Assembly: GCA_036276235.1 (NCBI GenBank)
Contig: DATBDZ010000116.1
Coordinates: 1-25,328 of the forward strand
Source: JANWHF01 sp036276235
GTDB lineage: Bacteria; Planctomycetota; Phycisphaerae; Tepidisphaerales; Tepidisphaeraceae
Length of the DNA stretch: 25,328 nucleotides
Reading direction: 5' to 3'
Part shown: piece by piece, positions 1-8,056 of the stretch
How the letters are laid out: every line of letters begins with the position of its first letter
Numbering within the stretch: position 1 is the first letter of the stretch
The notes under the pieces: model-generated
The model's input: only the letters and a program-made list of their open reading frames with translations
What the model was told of the DNA's origin: nothing
Database searches by the model: none
Translations under genes and position numbers: made by a program

Positions 1-117
1 CCAGGCATCCGCGTGGCCCCAAGAAAAAACGTCCGCCACAAAGCAGTGGAAAGAGAAATCACCATGTTTCCACCGCAAGGCTCCTGGCCCTGCGAACAAC
101 CCGAAAGCCACCTTGAA

Positions 118-236
118 AGGGGTGGCTAAAGCGCACCCTACAGTAGAGGATCTGAGTACGTTTCGTAGGGTCCGCCGTGGCCGACGGGATTTGCATCGTC
201 GGGCGAACACGTCCGCCAAGGCGGACCCTACGAAAA
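118..236. repeat. GTAGGG-headed palindromic repeats (type D)
   Basis: A half element at 121-141 reads GTAGGGTGCG on the minus strand and can pair with GCCACC. A pair of arms follows at 160-176 and 220-236, in which GTAGGGTCCGCC recurs in inverted orientation. The right arm contains a perfect hairpin, GTCCGCC-AA-GGCGGAC (211-226). A GTAG head followed by a GC hairpin resembles bacterial REP sequences. No coding signal explains this stretch. Confidence 0.7.
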
Positions 237-241
237 CGCTC

Positions 242-300
242 TTCGGAATTTGGATTTCGGAATTGATTCGGATTTCGGGGATTCGGATTTCGGATTTCAA
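242..300. repeat. Degenerate tandem repeat of GGATTTCGG-type units
   Basis: About five imperfect copies of a unit such as ATTCGGATTTCGG follow each other. On the minus strand one frame reads as repeated Arg-Asn-Pro, which is an artefact of the repeat and not a protein. It lies between the type D repeats and the end of the HTH gene. Confidence 0.75.
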
Positions 301-316
301 TTACCCACCGCAGCAC

Positions 317-1048
317 TCACCGCGCCTCAACCAGTTCACCTTTTCGTGGCGCGCCGTTTCTCGCCCGTTTCTTTTCGTCGTTGAACGCCTGAAAATAGCG
401 GGCGTCGCCGTTGAGTTTTCCGCCTTTGGCTTCCCAGCGGGCGGCGCCGGCCTGGAGGCGGGCGCGGATGTTGGCGACGTATTTGGGGCTGGTTTCCCAT
501 AGGTCGGCCAAATCGCGATTCGGCAGGCGCCAATCGACCTGCCGCCAGCGCGAGCCGGGATGGTGCGGCTTAACGCCCGCCGACCGGAGCACCCGCCGCG
601 CCACCTGTTGCGAAAGCTCGCCGCCGAACTCACTGAGCGTTTGTGCGATCGGCAGGCCATGCAATTTGGTGCGGCGTTGTCGCGCCCAGCGGAGCAGTTC
701 ATCAACCTGCGCGCGGTGGGCGCTGGGGCCGGCATTGCGCAGCGCCCGCACCTGCCGCACGCGCTCGCGCGAGACGTTTAAATCGCGCGCGATGTCGGCG
801 TCGCGCAGCTCCCAATCCACCTTGTCCCACTGCGCGGCGGTCACCCGCCCGCGCCGGCGCATATCGGGAAACTTGTAGCCAAACATCTCGGCCCAGCGGT
901 AAACCGACGCATATGATTCGCGCAATTGCTTCGCCACCTGCCGCAGGCTCAGGCCCGGCTTGAGTTTTTCAAAGCGGTCATACCAGCGCTGGCGTGTGGC
1001 GGTGCGCTTCAGATTTGCGGGCCATTGCACTTTTGTGCCCCCGGTCAT
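317..1048 (-). CDS. Protein with four predicted helix-turn-helix units
   Basis: A basic 243-residue protein, probably a cytoplasmic DNA-binding protein. I chose the ATG at 1048 because AAAAGGAG lies 7 bases upstream; a GTG six codons earlier would sit on that ribosome site. Four HTH-like segments are visible at about residues 33-57 (SLRQVAKQL...VYRWAEMFG), 82-104 (DADIARDLNVSRERVRQV), 132-158 and 177-199 (NRDLADLWETSPKYVANI). The second resembles the -35-binding helix of sigma factor region 4. Residues 77-102 and 171-196 align at an offset of 94 (VDWELRDADIA against VDWRLPNRDLA), so the protein seems to be an internal duplication of an HTH pair. I do not recognise a named family. It has no operon partner in the window and is bordered by repeats on both sides. 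A regulatory or repeat-binding role is possible but unproven. Confidence 0.75.
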   Translation of the reverse strand: MTGGTKVQWPANLKRTATRQRWYDRFEKLKPGLSLRQVAKQLRESYASVYRWAEMFGYKFPDMRRRGRVTAAQWDKVDWELRDADIARDLNVSRERVRQVRALRNAGPSAHRAQVDELLRWARQRRTKLHGLPIAQTLSEFGGELSQQVARRVLRSAGVKPHHPGSRWRQVDWRLPNRDLADLWETSPKYVANIRARLQAGAARWEAKGGKLNGDARYFQAFNDEKKRARNGAPRKGELVEAR

Positions 1049-1113
1049 AGTGGAGCTCCTTTTCACTTAAAGCGCCGATTTTGTAGTCAGAAATCCAGAT
1101 TCGTGAGCACCTT

Positions 1114-1285
1114 CATGCCGAGGTACTCCGAAGCATCTGGCTGGGGAGAATAAGTTGTCAGTTGTTAGTTGCTAGTTGTCAGTGAAGGCGAAATGCAAAT
1201 GCATTGGCATTTACTAGCAACTGACAACTAGCAACTAGCAACTTAATTCTCCCTGGCCAGATGCTTCGGAGTACGTCAGCATGAC
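1114..1285. repeat. Nested inverted repeat: type A arms enclosing a type B element
   Basis: The outer arms at 1114-1140 and 1257-1285 are inverted copies of the type A arm (core GAGGTACTCCGAAGCATCTGG with one variant base). The pairing continues inward through GGAGAATAAGTTG and CAACTTAATTCTCC. Inside lie four heptamers of the form AGTTGYY (1153-1180) followed by AGTGAAG, and their inverted copy at 1213-1243. The whole 170 bases could fold into one long stem. It lies in the upstream region of the HTH gene. Confidence 0.85.
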
Positions 1286-1481
1286 GGCTGCGAAAGAGCG
1301 AGGACGTTCCGAATGGACTTCCACCTACAATTCGAGCTCGGACCTTTTCTCGTTTTGACCGTTTTCAAGACGTTTGACAAACGATCTTCCATAGACATCT
1401 GACCTCTACAAAGGCCGGGATGGAAAAAAGTTGCAAACTAATTTTGGATATGATCCTTAGAGTGATCCGCGGATATGCCGA
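1286..1481. other. Gene-free spacer
   Basis: Between the nested repeat and the end of the SPFH/propeller gene I see no convincing gene. A TTGACA occurs at 1374-1379, but no good -10 box follows at the right distance. An 80-codon plus-strand frame from 1420 overlaps the real minus-strand gene and lacks family features. Confidence 0.5.
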
Positions 1482-3134
1482 TCAGCATAGCGCCAGATCG
1501 GTGATTCGATGGCGGGCGATGCTGGTGATGAAGATTTCGGCGGCGGGCTGGCGCCCTTCCCAACTGTTCCAGAGGATGACGCGCTGCCGATCGGGCGAGG
1601 CCGCGGCCACCAGCGTCTGCGAGCCGGCGACCATTCTCAGGCCCCGATATGAGCTGGCGTAATGCGTCACGAGCGGATCGTCCAGACCAACGCACTGCAC
1701 CGGCCCTTCGTCGCCCGCCAGCAGCAATCGAGTCGTTCGCAGCCACGGCAATGCGCCGGCGGCGCGGATGCGGCCGGAGCGCTGCTCGCGGGCGACAATC
1801 TGCCGCGTCGAGCGATCGAGGGCCGCGATCGTGCCATCTTCGCAGATGCAAAGCAGCCGCGCGTCTTCTGGAAGGATCGCCACGATCTCCGATCGGAACT
1901 CGCCGCCAACTGGTCGCGCGGATTGTCCATCCCAGGCGAACAGTTCCGCGCCGGCATTAAAAAGGAGTGCCGCATCATCGGCGACGGTGAGATTGCGGGG
2001 GCCCGATGCTCCGCCGCTCTGCATGCTGCCGGCGTACGATGCGTTTGTATTAATCGCCATCGAATTGGCGGCGACGGGAATCGCCGCCGCCGGCAGCGGC
2101 AGCTCGGCCGTTCGCATCACCGATCGCGGGCCTTCCACGATATCGGCATCCCAGCAGACGATCCCCGCCTCGGCGTGTGTACCGGCAAACTGCCGCCGCT
2201 GCGGCCAATAGACGACGCGATTGAATCCGTGCTGCGTTTGAATCGCGGCATCGTGAAACAATCGCGGCGAAGCCGGCTTCTCCGGATCGAAGACGATGAT
2301 TCCCGATCGCGCGCCGATCAACAGGAATTGTCGCCCATCGATCTGCGCGCCGCTCACGCTGCGCAGCGGGCCCAGTTCCGTGGGCAGAGAAATCAGCCGC
2401 GTCTTTGGGGAAAGCTTCCCTTCGCTGTCGGCGTTAGGATCAATCTCCACCAACGACGGCCCCGCGACCGCCCAGAGCTTTGCCGCCGCCCGGCCTCCTG
2501 CCGCTGACAGTAGTAAGGTTCGCAGCGCTACGCTGCGATCAGCATCGCTGATCTGCGCCAGCAATTTCCCGGGCGGCAGTTGCGGCGATGCCGCGCGCAG
2601 CGCCTCGAACTGCTTGAGCAGATCGGCCGCCCGCGCGAAATGCTCGACCTGTCCCTGTGCCTGCTTTCGTTCCAGTTCCTGCTGCATCTGCAGCAATCGC
2701 TGCCGCTCGAAAGTGGGGCTTTGCAGATCGAGTTGGTAGGGGGGCAATACTTCAAGTCCACATGCGAATGCGACGGCAACCGCCGCGTTCTTCATCGCAT
2801 CGACCAATCGCTGCTTCAGCGATTCATCACTTAGCAATTGCTGCGCTGGCTGCTGCTCGACGGCTCGCGCCGCAGCGGCTCGAAGCGCTGCCTGAAAATG
2901 CGCGGTCACATCCGCGACGCTCAGCGAAGCTCGTCCCGCGAGCAACACTTCCTCGAGCATCCGCCGCTCGGTGCGATCGGGGATGGCGCGGACGCTGGCA
3001 GTAAACGCCGCCGATATCGTGTGGCCATCGGCGCTGGTGAGCTGCGAGAATTCCCATCGCGCGCGGAGCGGCGTGGGGCGGAGGATCAGTTGATCTCCCT
3101 GCTTGCGAGCCAGTTCAGTGTTCGACAACGACAT
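1482..3134 (-). CDS. SPFH/band-7-like domain fused to a beta-propeller
   Basis: A 550-residue protein. I start it at the ATG at 3134, which lies inside the end of the exchanger gene (20-base overlap, so translational coupling is likely). The longer in-frame start at 3302 would run deep into that gene and gives an arginine-rich, unconvincing N-terminus. Residues about 30-180 look like an SPFH/band-7 domain: a strand segment LTSADGHTISAAFTASVRA, then helices ending in MKNAAVAVAFACGLEVLPP. A Gln/Glu-rich helical, possibly coiled-coil stretch follows (RQRLLQMQQELERKQAQGQVEH). From about residue 220 to the end, propeller-like blades appear (GIVCWDAD, EDGTIAALDRSTRQIV, SPDRQRVILWNSW). No membrane segment is evident. 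SPFH proteins usually scaffold membrane assemblies, so together with the exchanger this one may organise or regulate transport; that is inference. The propeller call is firmer than the SPFH call. Confidence 0.7.
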   Translation of the reverse strand: MSLSNTELARKQGDQLILRPTPLRARWEFSQLTSADGHTISAAFTASVRAIPDRTERRMLEEVLLAGRASLSVADVTAHFQAALRAAAARAVEQQPAQQLLSDESLKQRLVDAMKNAAVAVAFACGLEVLPPYQLDLQSPTFERQRLLQMQQELERKQAQGQVEHFARAADLLKQFEALRAASPQLPPGKLLAQISDADRSVALRTLLLSAAGGRAAAKLWAVAGPSLVEIDPNADSEGKLSPKTRLISLPTELGPLRSVSGAQIDGRQFLLIGARSGIIVFDPEKPASPRLFHDAAIQTQHGFNRVVYWPQRRQFAGTHAEAGIVCWDADIVEGPRSVMRTAELPLPAAAIPVAANSMAINTNASYAGSMQSGGASGPRNLTVADDAALLFNAGAELFAWDGQSARPVGGEFRSEIVAILPEDARLLCICEDGTIAALDRSTRQIVAREQRSGRIRAAGALPWLRTTRLLLAGDEGPVQCVGLDDPLVTHYASSYRGLRMVAGSQTLVAAASPDRQRVILWNSWEGRQPAAEIFITSIARHRITDLALC

Positions 3135-4344
3135 GAGCGCGTCCCGAATCCAGAGTGGCGCGGCCCCCGTCGCGCGACGGAAGCGCGGGCGCTGCCTCAT
3201 CATAGCCCGCCGCCGATTCCGACGGGATATAAAAGAAGGTAATTGCCAGAATCGCATACACCGCCAGCAGCAGCGTCCCCTCAAACCAGTTGGTTTCTCC
3301 ATTGCGAAGCAGAATCACGACGATGATGACGGTCAAAAAAACCGCCACCACTTCCAGCGGGGAAAAAACCAGATTCAGCGGACCCGCCGCCCGCGCGGCT
3401 CCAATATTGAGTCCCACAAACGCCCTGCTGAGCAGCACCAGCGCCGGCGTCACAAACAGTGCGATCTGCAAGCTGCTCTGAAAGACGATCGACATGGCGG
3501 TGTCCATGTCATTTCGCCGCGCCAGCATCAGCGCGGTGGAATGCTCGGCGGCGTTTCCGATGATCGCCAGCACGATGACTCCAACGAAAATTTTGTTCCA
3601 GCCGAGCAGTTGAGCGGTCTGATCGACCGCGCCGACGAGCAATTCCGAAAGCACCGCGACGACCGCCGAGGCAAACAGCAGCGCAAGGATGCTGCGCCTT
3701 ACCGACCACGAGCCCAGCCCGCCGACGCCGGCCGGATCTTCCGGCGTCTCGCACGGCTTGCACGTAAATACATGCGTGTGCGTTCGCAGGGCAAAGAGCA
3801 GGCCCGCGCCATACACCAGCAGCAGGATCACGCTGGTGCCGATCGACATGCCGCCCTCATGCTCGTTCAGAAATCGATCGCGATGATGAAAGCTGGCGTC
3901 GAAAATCGCCGGCAGGAGCATCCCCGCGACCGCGACGATCAGGAGCCCCGCATTCGCCTCGGCCGAGCCGCGCGAAAACGTCTGTCGCTCCCGCCCCCAT
4001 CCGCCAACGACCATCGCGCCGCCGCCCACCAGCAGCAGATTCCCCAGAATCGATCCCGTCAGCGACGCCTTGGCGATTTCATTAAACCCCTTTGAAACCG
4101 CGACGATTCCAATGATTAACTCGGCGGCGTTGCCGAATGTGGCATTGAGCAATCCGCCCCAGGTCGGCCCCGTGCGCTCGGAAAGTTGCTCGGTTGCCTG
4201 GCCCATGAGCGACGCGAGTGGAATGATCGCCAGCCCCGCGAGCAGGAATGTGACGGTGGGCTCCCACGAGCGATCGTGAGCAAACCAATGAACGCAGAGG
4301 GCCGCCGGAATGCACGCGTAGCCCAAAATCGTAACGAGCCGCAT
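3115..4344 (-). CDS. cax: Calcium/cation-proton exchanger (CaCA superfamily, CAX type)
   Basis: A 409-residue inner-membrane antiporter that should exchange Ca2+ or a similar cation for protons. About eleven hydrophobic segments are visible. The two diagnostic alpha-repeat motifs are present: GNAAELIIG (residues 71-79, c-1) and GNAAEHSTA (263-271, c-2), each carrying the ion-coordinating Glu. A His- and Cys-containing loop (HTHTHVFTCKPCETPED, about 188-204) lies between the halves, where CAX proteins often have an acidic loop; the CxxC there is unusual and might bind metal. The last ~40 residues after the final membrane span are charged. The start is the ATG at 4342-4344; no strong ribosome site precedes it. 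The SPFH/propeller gene starts within its 3' end. The upstream gap is filled by type C repeats, so the pair is probably transcribed separately from the genes above it. Confidence 0.93.
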   Translation of the reverse strand: MRLVTILGYACIPAALCVHWFAHDRSWEPTVTFLLAGLAIIPLASLMGQATEQLSERTGPTWGGLLNATFGNAAELIIGIVAVSKGFNEIAKASLTGSILGNLLLVGGGAMVVGGWGRERQTFSRGSAEANAGLLIVAVAGMLLPAIFDASFHHRDRFLNEHEGGMSIGTSVILLLVYGAGLLFALRTHTHVFTCKPCETPEDPAGVGGLGSWSVRRSILALLFASAVVAVLSELLVGAVDQTAQLLGWNKIFVGVIVLAIIGNAAEHSTALMLARRNDMDTAMSIVFQSSLQIALFVTPALVLLSRAFVGLNIGAARAAGPLNLVFSPLEVVAVFLTVIIVVILLRNGETNWFEGTLLLAVYAILAITFFYIPSESAAGYDEAAPALPSRDGGRATLDSGRAHVVVEH

Positions 4345-4389
4345 CGCGGCGGATTGTGTGGGTGGGCGTGCGGGGCGTCAATCTATTCT

Positions 4390-4506
4390 CCCTCTCCCTT
4401 CGGGGAGAGGGCCGGGGTGAGGGGACAAAGGCGCCCATTTGCGAGCGGCGCGGTGTCGCGGCCCGTCCCCTCACCCTGCCCTCACCCCTGAGTACAGGGG
4501 AGAGGG
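4390..4506. repeat. Type C inverted repeat pair with TTCG and AGTA loops
   Basis: The left arm folds as CCCTCTCCC-TTCG-GGGAGAGGG (4390-4411), followed by CCGGGGTGAGGGG. The right arm carries the inverted copy, ending in the hairpin CCCCTG-AGTA-CAGGGG (4485-4500). The G-rich tail and C-rich head pair across the element. I recall similar REP-like sequences from many bacterial genomes. Confidence 0.85.
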
Positions 4507-4591
4507 TTCCAGGCGCAAGCGCGGCTCGAACGTCGAACGACGTCTGTTTGCCATCTCAGCACACGAGAGATTTGGCAGGACGTTTCTGGTT

Positions 4592-4698
4592 CCCTCCTCC
4601 GGTACTCCGGGGGAGGGTTAGGGTGGGGGCTGCCGCTGACGATACTCTCTCGACACAACCCCCACCCCAGCCCTCCCCCGGAGTACCGGAGGAGGGAG
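4592..4698. repeat. Type C inverted repeat pair with TACT/AGTA loops
   Basis: The arms are CCCTCCTCCGG-TACT-CCGGGGGAGGG followed by TTAGGGTGGGGG (from 4592) and the inverted arm ending at 4698 (CCCTCCCCCGG-AGTA-CCGGAGGAGGG). It lies 18 bases downstream of the Gfo/Idh/MocA stop codon, together with the 4390-4506 element filling the gap to cax. Confidence 0.85.
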
Positions 4699-4716
4699 CA
4701 AAGGCGCATCCCGCCT

Positions 4717-5904
4717 TCACGCTGATGCCGTCTGCTCCCAGCTTACTTCAGCCTTGCGTTGGGCGGAGAGTTCGCCGAGCCAGCAGGTTCGGCAGGCCAT
4801 CACGGCGCGATCGATTCCCGCCTCGGGCTTCTTGCCGGTTTTCATGCAGGCTAGGAAATCTTCGAACAATCCGAGCGTCGCCTCATCGTACGGCTTCTTC
4901 GGTGTTGCCGGCGGGCGGACATCCTGCGCGGGCTTTCCTTTGCTCACCAGCCGCAGCGCATCGCCGATTGATTCGAGCGAACCGCTTTCGCCGACGACTG
5001 TCAGATCAGCGCGGCCGGGGCCGAAAAGGCAAAGCGTATGAACCGCCGTCAGTCCGTCCGGATACGTCAGCACCAGGCTCGCATGATCCCACGTGTCGCG
5101 GCCATCGTGGTAGACGGCGATGCCGCCGTCGCAGGAGATGCGCTGCGGCGCGGCGCCGGCGATCCAATGCAGAATGTCGAAATAGTGGCAGTCGAATTCA
5201 GCCAGCGTCCCGCCCGATGCGGCATGGCTGAATCGCCAATTCATCGGCTTGCCGCCCAGCTTCGGATCGGAGTACCGCCAGATCTCGGGGCTAAGGTTCC
5301 AATCCCCGCGCGAGCAGGCCTGCACCATGTAGCGCGGCTTGCCGATCTCGCCAGAAGCAACCAGCTCGCCGATCTTCTTTTGCCGCGCGCCATTGCGGTA
5401 TTGCATGCCGAACATCACGGTCGTCTTGGCGCCTTCGATCAACTTCTTGATGGCGGCGGTTTCGGCTTCGTTGGTTCCGGCCGGCTTCTCGCAAAGCACG
5501 TGCTTGCCCGCTTGAAGTGCCGCTTGCAGCATCTCGCGATGAAGCAGATTCGGCGCGGAGATGATCACCGCGTTCACATCCGGATTGGCAAGCAACTTCT
5601 GGTAATCAGTGTAGGTGGGAACCGGATGATCCACCTTCGAGGCGGCATTCGCCAGCCGCTTTTCCGAGATGTCGCAGAGCGCGACGAGCTGCGATTCCGG
5701 GGCGGCCTTAAGAACGGGAATGTGAACGGTGGTGCCGCGCGCGCCGGTGCCGATGATTCCCCATCGCATGGTGGCGGGGCTGGCGGCAGCGGCTGAGTCA
5801 GCGGCAAAGATCGGCCGCGCCGCGGCGGCGGCCAATGCAACACCCGCCGCACCGGCAGCGGCATTGGATAACACCTGACGACGCGAAATCGGTTGGTTCG
5901 ACAT
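4717..5904 (-). CDS. Gfo/Idh/MocA oxidoreductase with Tat signal peptide
   Basis: A 395-residue NAD(P)-dependent oxidoreductase, probably acting on a sugar or sugar acid outside the cytoplasm. The start at 5904 is set by AGAGGAG just upstream and by the twin-arginine signal that then begins the protein: SRRQVL at residues 7-12, an alanine-rich hydrophobic stretch, and a likely cleavage site near PIFAADS (31-37). A Rossmann nucleotide loop GIIGTGARG (49-57) and the EKP motif (139-141), whose Lys is catalytic in this family, follow. The C-terminal half has the family's substrate domain, with FDCHYFDILHW. Exported Gfo/Idh/MocA proteins are abundant in Planctomycetota. The Uma2 gene lies 29 bases upstream on the same strand and may share its transcript. 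The substrate cannot be read from the sequence. Confidence 0.93.
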   Translation of the reverse strand: MSNQPISRRQVLSNAAAGAAGVALAAAAARPIFAADSAAAASPATMRWGIIGTGARGTTVHIPVLKAAPESQLVALCDISEKRLANAASKVDHPVPTYTDYQKLLANPDVNAVIISAPNLLHREMLQAALQAGKHVLCEKPAGTNEAETAAIKKLIEGAKTTVMFGMQYRNGARQKKIGELVASGEIGKPRYMVQACSRGDWNLSPEIWRYSDPKLGGKPMNWRFSHAASGGTLAEFDCHYFDILHWIAGAAPQRISCDGGIAVYHDGRDTWDHASLVLTYPDGLTAVHTLCLFGPGRADLTVVGESGSLESIGDALRLVSKGKPAQDVRPPATPKKPYDEATLGLFEDFLACMKTGKKPEAGIDRAVMACRTCWLGELSAQRKAEVSWEQTASA

Positions 5905-5933
5905 GTCGGCTCCTCTTGCAGAGAAATGTTCGG

Positions 5934-6557
5934 TCACTTGCCAGCCGCGAAAGTCGCGCTCACATTGACTGAAAACCCATGCAGCAATCGCGAAGTGGCG
6001 CGCTGGCCCGGGCGAAACTCGCCATGAACTGCATACCGCTTGCCTTGCAGCGCCAGCACCGTGACGCGGCGCTCCTGCGGATCGACGATCCAATATTCGG
6101 CGATGCCCGCGGCGGCGTATTCCGTTCGCTTGGTCACCAGATCACGCTCGCGGCTTTCGGGATCGTCGCTTACCACTTCCATCACCAGATCTGCGCCGTC
6201 CCAATATTTTTCCCGCATCCGCGCCTTGTGCGCCGCGAGCATGAAGACGACATCCGGCTCGCGATAGCGGCCCTTACGCAGCCGCACACGCAACGGCGCG
6301 AACAGCACTCGTCCCAATCGGCCGGCGGTTACAAACGCCAGCAGGGCATTGCTGAGGAACTGCACGATCAGCTGGTGCGACTGCGTCGGCATCGGCAGCA
6401 CCTCGACAAAACCGTCGGAGAACTCGATGAGATGATTTGTATCCAGTTCAAGATAATCGCTTTCGTCCCAGCAGCCCTGATCTGGATAAATGCGAGCAAT
6501 CTCCCAAGCCGGCTGCGGCGAACGGGATCGTTGCGGATGCGTTGTGGTGCCTGCCAT
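5934..6557 (-). CDS. Uma2 family (DUF820) putative endonuclease
   Basis: A 207-residue protein of the Uma2/DUF820 family, which has a PD-(D/E)xK nuclease fold; the cellular role of the family is unclear. The family signature is well preserved: EFSDGFVEVLPMPTQSHQ (45-62), PDVVF with the Asp of the active site (101-105), DLVMEVVSDD (123-132) with the catalytic Glu, RDLVTKRTEYAAAGIAEYWIVDP (138-160) and a terminal strand region. Length is normal for the family. The ATG at 6557 has only a weak ribosome site. It is followed after 29 bases by the exported oxidoreductase on the same strand, and preceded by repeats in a 325-base gap. Uma2 genes are often present in many copies in planctomycete and cyanobacterial genomes. 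Confidence 0.9.
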   Translation of the reverse strand: MAGTTTHPQRSRSPQPAWEIARIYPDQGCWDESDYLELDTNHLIEFSDGFVEVLPMPTQSHQLIVQFLSNALLAFVTAGRLGRVLFAPLRVRLRKGRYREPDVVFMLAAHKARMREKYWDGADLVMEVVSDDPESRERDLVTKRTEYAAAGIAEYWIVDPQERRVTVLALQGKRYAVHGEFRPGQRATSRLLHGFSVNVSATFAAGK

Positions 6558-6585
6558 GGCGCTTATTCCGACTTACGGAGAAACC

Positions 6586-6677
6586 GGCGGGATAAATCCC
6601 GCCCTACACGAGGGCGCGACGTAGGGCAGGATTTATCCCGCCGCTCCTGTTTTGTAGGGTGGGTGTACCCGCCCACC
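6586..6677. repeat. Cluster of three type D (GTAGGG) hairpins
   Basis: At 6586-6607 the minus strand reads GTAGGGC then a hairpin GCGGGA-TTTA-TCCCGC. An inverted partner lies at 6621-6642, and a third, independent hairpin at 6654-6677 (GGGTGGG-TGTA-CCCGCCC). Each carries the GTAGGG head. Confidence 0.75.
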
Positions 6678-6743
6678 ATTTACCGATGGTAAGGCGCGAG
6701 TATACCACCCTCTAACACGCATAGACATTATCACATCAACCAT

Positions 6744-6818
6744 GTCATGCGGAGGTACTCCGAAGCATCTGGACATTTGCAAGATCCGACCAGATGCTTC
6801 GGAGTACCTCAGCATGAC
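6744..6818. repeat. Type A inverted repeat
   Basis: Two inverted arms (6746-6772 and 6790-6816) with the core GGTACTCCGAAGCATCTGG, separated by an 18-base unconserved spacer. GTCATGC and GCATGAC close the element. It sits in the gap between the dioxygenase and Uma2 genes. Confidence 0.9.
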
Positions 6819-6882
6819 GATCCTCTGGCCACGCAAGTCTAGGCCGCCACTCGCATAATAAACGCCCGCCATCGGAGATCTC

Positions 6883-7866
6883 TCACGCCGCGATTAAGGA
6901 CGCCAGAACTTTCCGCGTTCCGCTAAATGATCGGCGGCCGTGCATCGCAACGTAATTATCCACCAACGCCACATCACCGCTTTGCCAGGGGATATCGAAG
7001 CTCAGCTCTTCGCCGAGATTGGCGGCGACGCTGACGGCGTCCTGGTCGAGTGGCGTGCCGTCGCCGAAGGTGATCGCTTTTGACGGATCGTTTCGCGCGT
7101 CCTTCCAACCCTTTGCCGCGGCGATGAGTTGATTGAAGAATGCGGTGCGGCCGTTCTGAAGTTTCTTTACGGCGGGCAGCACCGGCGTCGTTGCGCGGAG
7201 CGAGCCGTCGGGCTGCCATTCCCAAGAATACCCAAGCTGCTTGAGGCGGGCCTCGGCCTGCTCGCGCGTTGTCGCGCTCAGCGTGCTCTGCCAGCTTCGG
7301 CCCATGCCCGAAGACGCATCCGCCTCGGCGGGCATCACGTTGGAATACTTGAGACCCTTGCTCTCGCAATTTCGGGCAAACTCCGGGCAGCATTTGGCCA
7401 GGCGATCCCATAGCACATCCGAGCGGCAAATGGGCGTCGCGCCGCCGCTCGCGGCGGCATGCTCGCAAAAGAAAAACAGGCGGCTGGGGAACACCGGAGT
7501 CTGCGCCATCTCATGATGCAAAAAAATCGTCACTGAAGGCGGCGCTTCATTAGCAGTGAACACGCGCGGCGTCTTGTTGACACGTACAGCATTCGAGAGC
7601 GATTGATCGTACGGAAAGTTCGGCAGATCAAACGCCGCCACGAAGCGATCGAAATCTTCTGCGGTTGCCGTGCCAAATCCACGGAACAGAATCGCGCCAT
7701 GTTCGGCGGCCTGGTTCAGGAGTTGGCCGCTGTGCTCCGCGATCCAAGTTAGCGCGCTGGTCAGCGGCACCCCCGGCGTCTGGTTGGCCAGCGCGAGCGG
7801 AAAGGGTTTTCCGTAATGCGTTTGAAGGCCGGGAACGTCAATCGGGCCGACTCGAATTGAACTCAT
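6883..7866 (-). CDS. TauD/TfdA-family Fe(II)/2-oxoglutarate dioxygenase
   Basis: A 327-residue non-haem iron oxygenase, probably cytoplasmic, that hydroxylates a small molecule with 2-oxoglutarate as co-substrate. I start it at the ATG at 7866 (MSSIRVG), preceded by GGAGG; the reading frame extends upstream only through a type D repeat. The iron ligands are visible: HHE at 117-119 (H-x-E) and His309 in NYVAMHGRRSF, with Arg318 (SGTRKVL) placed to bind 2-oxoglutarate. GAILFRGFG (58-65) matches the family's N-terminal strand. The likely TauD-like call is firm; taurine as the substrate is not implied. It is the last gene after the dehydrogenase and MFS transporter on this strand, with a type A and a type D repeat between, so it may be the third member of one catabolic set. 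Confidence 0.9.
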   Translation of the reverse strand: MSSIRVGPIDVPGLQTHYGKPFPLALANQTPGVPLTSALTWIAEHSGQLLNQAAEHGAILFRGFGTATAEDFDRFVAAFDLPNFPYDQSLSNAVRVNKTPRVFTANEAPPSVTIFLHHEMAQTPVFPSRLFFFCEHAAASGGATPICRSDVLWDRLAKCCPEFARNCESKGLKYSNVMPAEADASSGMGRSWQSTLSATTREQAEARLKQLGYSWEWQPDGSLRATTPVLPAVKKLQNGRTAFFNQLIAAAKGWKDARNDPSKAITFGDGTPLDQDAVSVAANLGEELSFDIPWQSGDVALVDNYVAMHGRRSFSGTRKVLASLIAA

Positions 7867-7884
7867 CGTTTCCTCCATCAGACA

Positions 7885-7904
7885 GGCGGCATTGCTCGCC
7901 CTAC
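7885..7904 (-). repeat. Type D (GTAGGG) hairpin, single
   Basis: On the minus strand GTAGGGCGAGC-AAT-GCCGCC forms an imperfect hairpin. It lies directly before the ribosome site of the dioxygenase gene, so it would be in the leader if the gene is transcribed from upstream. Confidence 0.55.
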
Positions 7905-7951
7905 GTAAAGGCGCCTCGAACCGGGCTCGGGGACCAGCACCATAAGGAGCG

Positions 7952-8027
7952 GTCATGCTGAGGTACTCCGAAGCATCTGGCCGTTTCGCCCAATCGAGCC
8001 AGATGCTTCGGAGTACCTCAGCATGAC
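7952..8027. repeat. Type A inverted repeat
   Basis: Perfect inverted arms of 29 bases (7952-7980 and 7999-8027) around an 18-base spacer. Each arm folds on one strand as ATGCTGAGG-TACT-CCGAAGCAT, with two adjacent G-A mismatches in the stem. It lies between the MFS and dioxygenase genes. Confidence 0.92.
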
Positions 8028-8056
8028 GAGGCTCGAAATTTGCCAGCTCCTACTCC

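Noticed and set aside
59..502. Open frames on both strands at the left end
   Set aside because: They run through the GTAGGG and GGATTTCGG repeats and read as low-complexity Arg/Asn/Pro peptides without family features.
3103..4095. Long plus-strand frame (330 codons) opposite the exchanger gene
   Set aside because: It is Arg/Gln/His-rich antisense of a clear CAX gene, a common effect of high GC.
5038..5796. Plus-strand frame opposite the Tat-exported oxidoreductase
   Set aside because: Antisense of a well-supported gene, with no recognisable domain.
5979..6692. Plus-strand frame opposite the Uma2 gene
   Set aside because: Antisense of a gene with all family motifs; it also runs into repeats.
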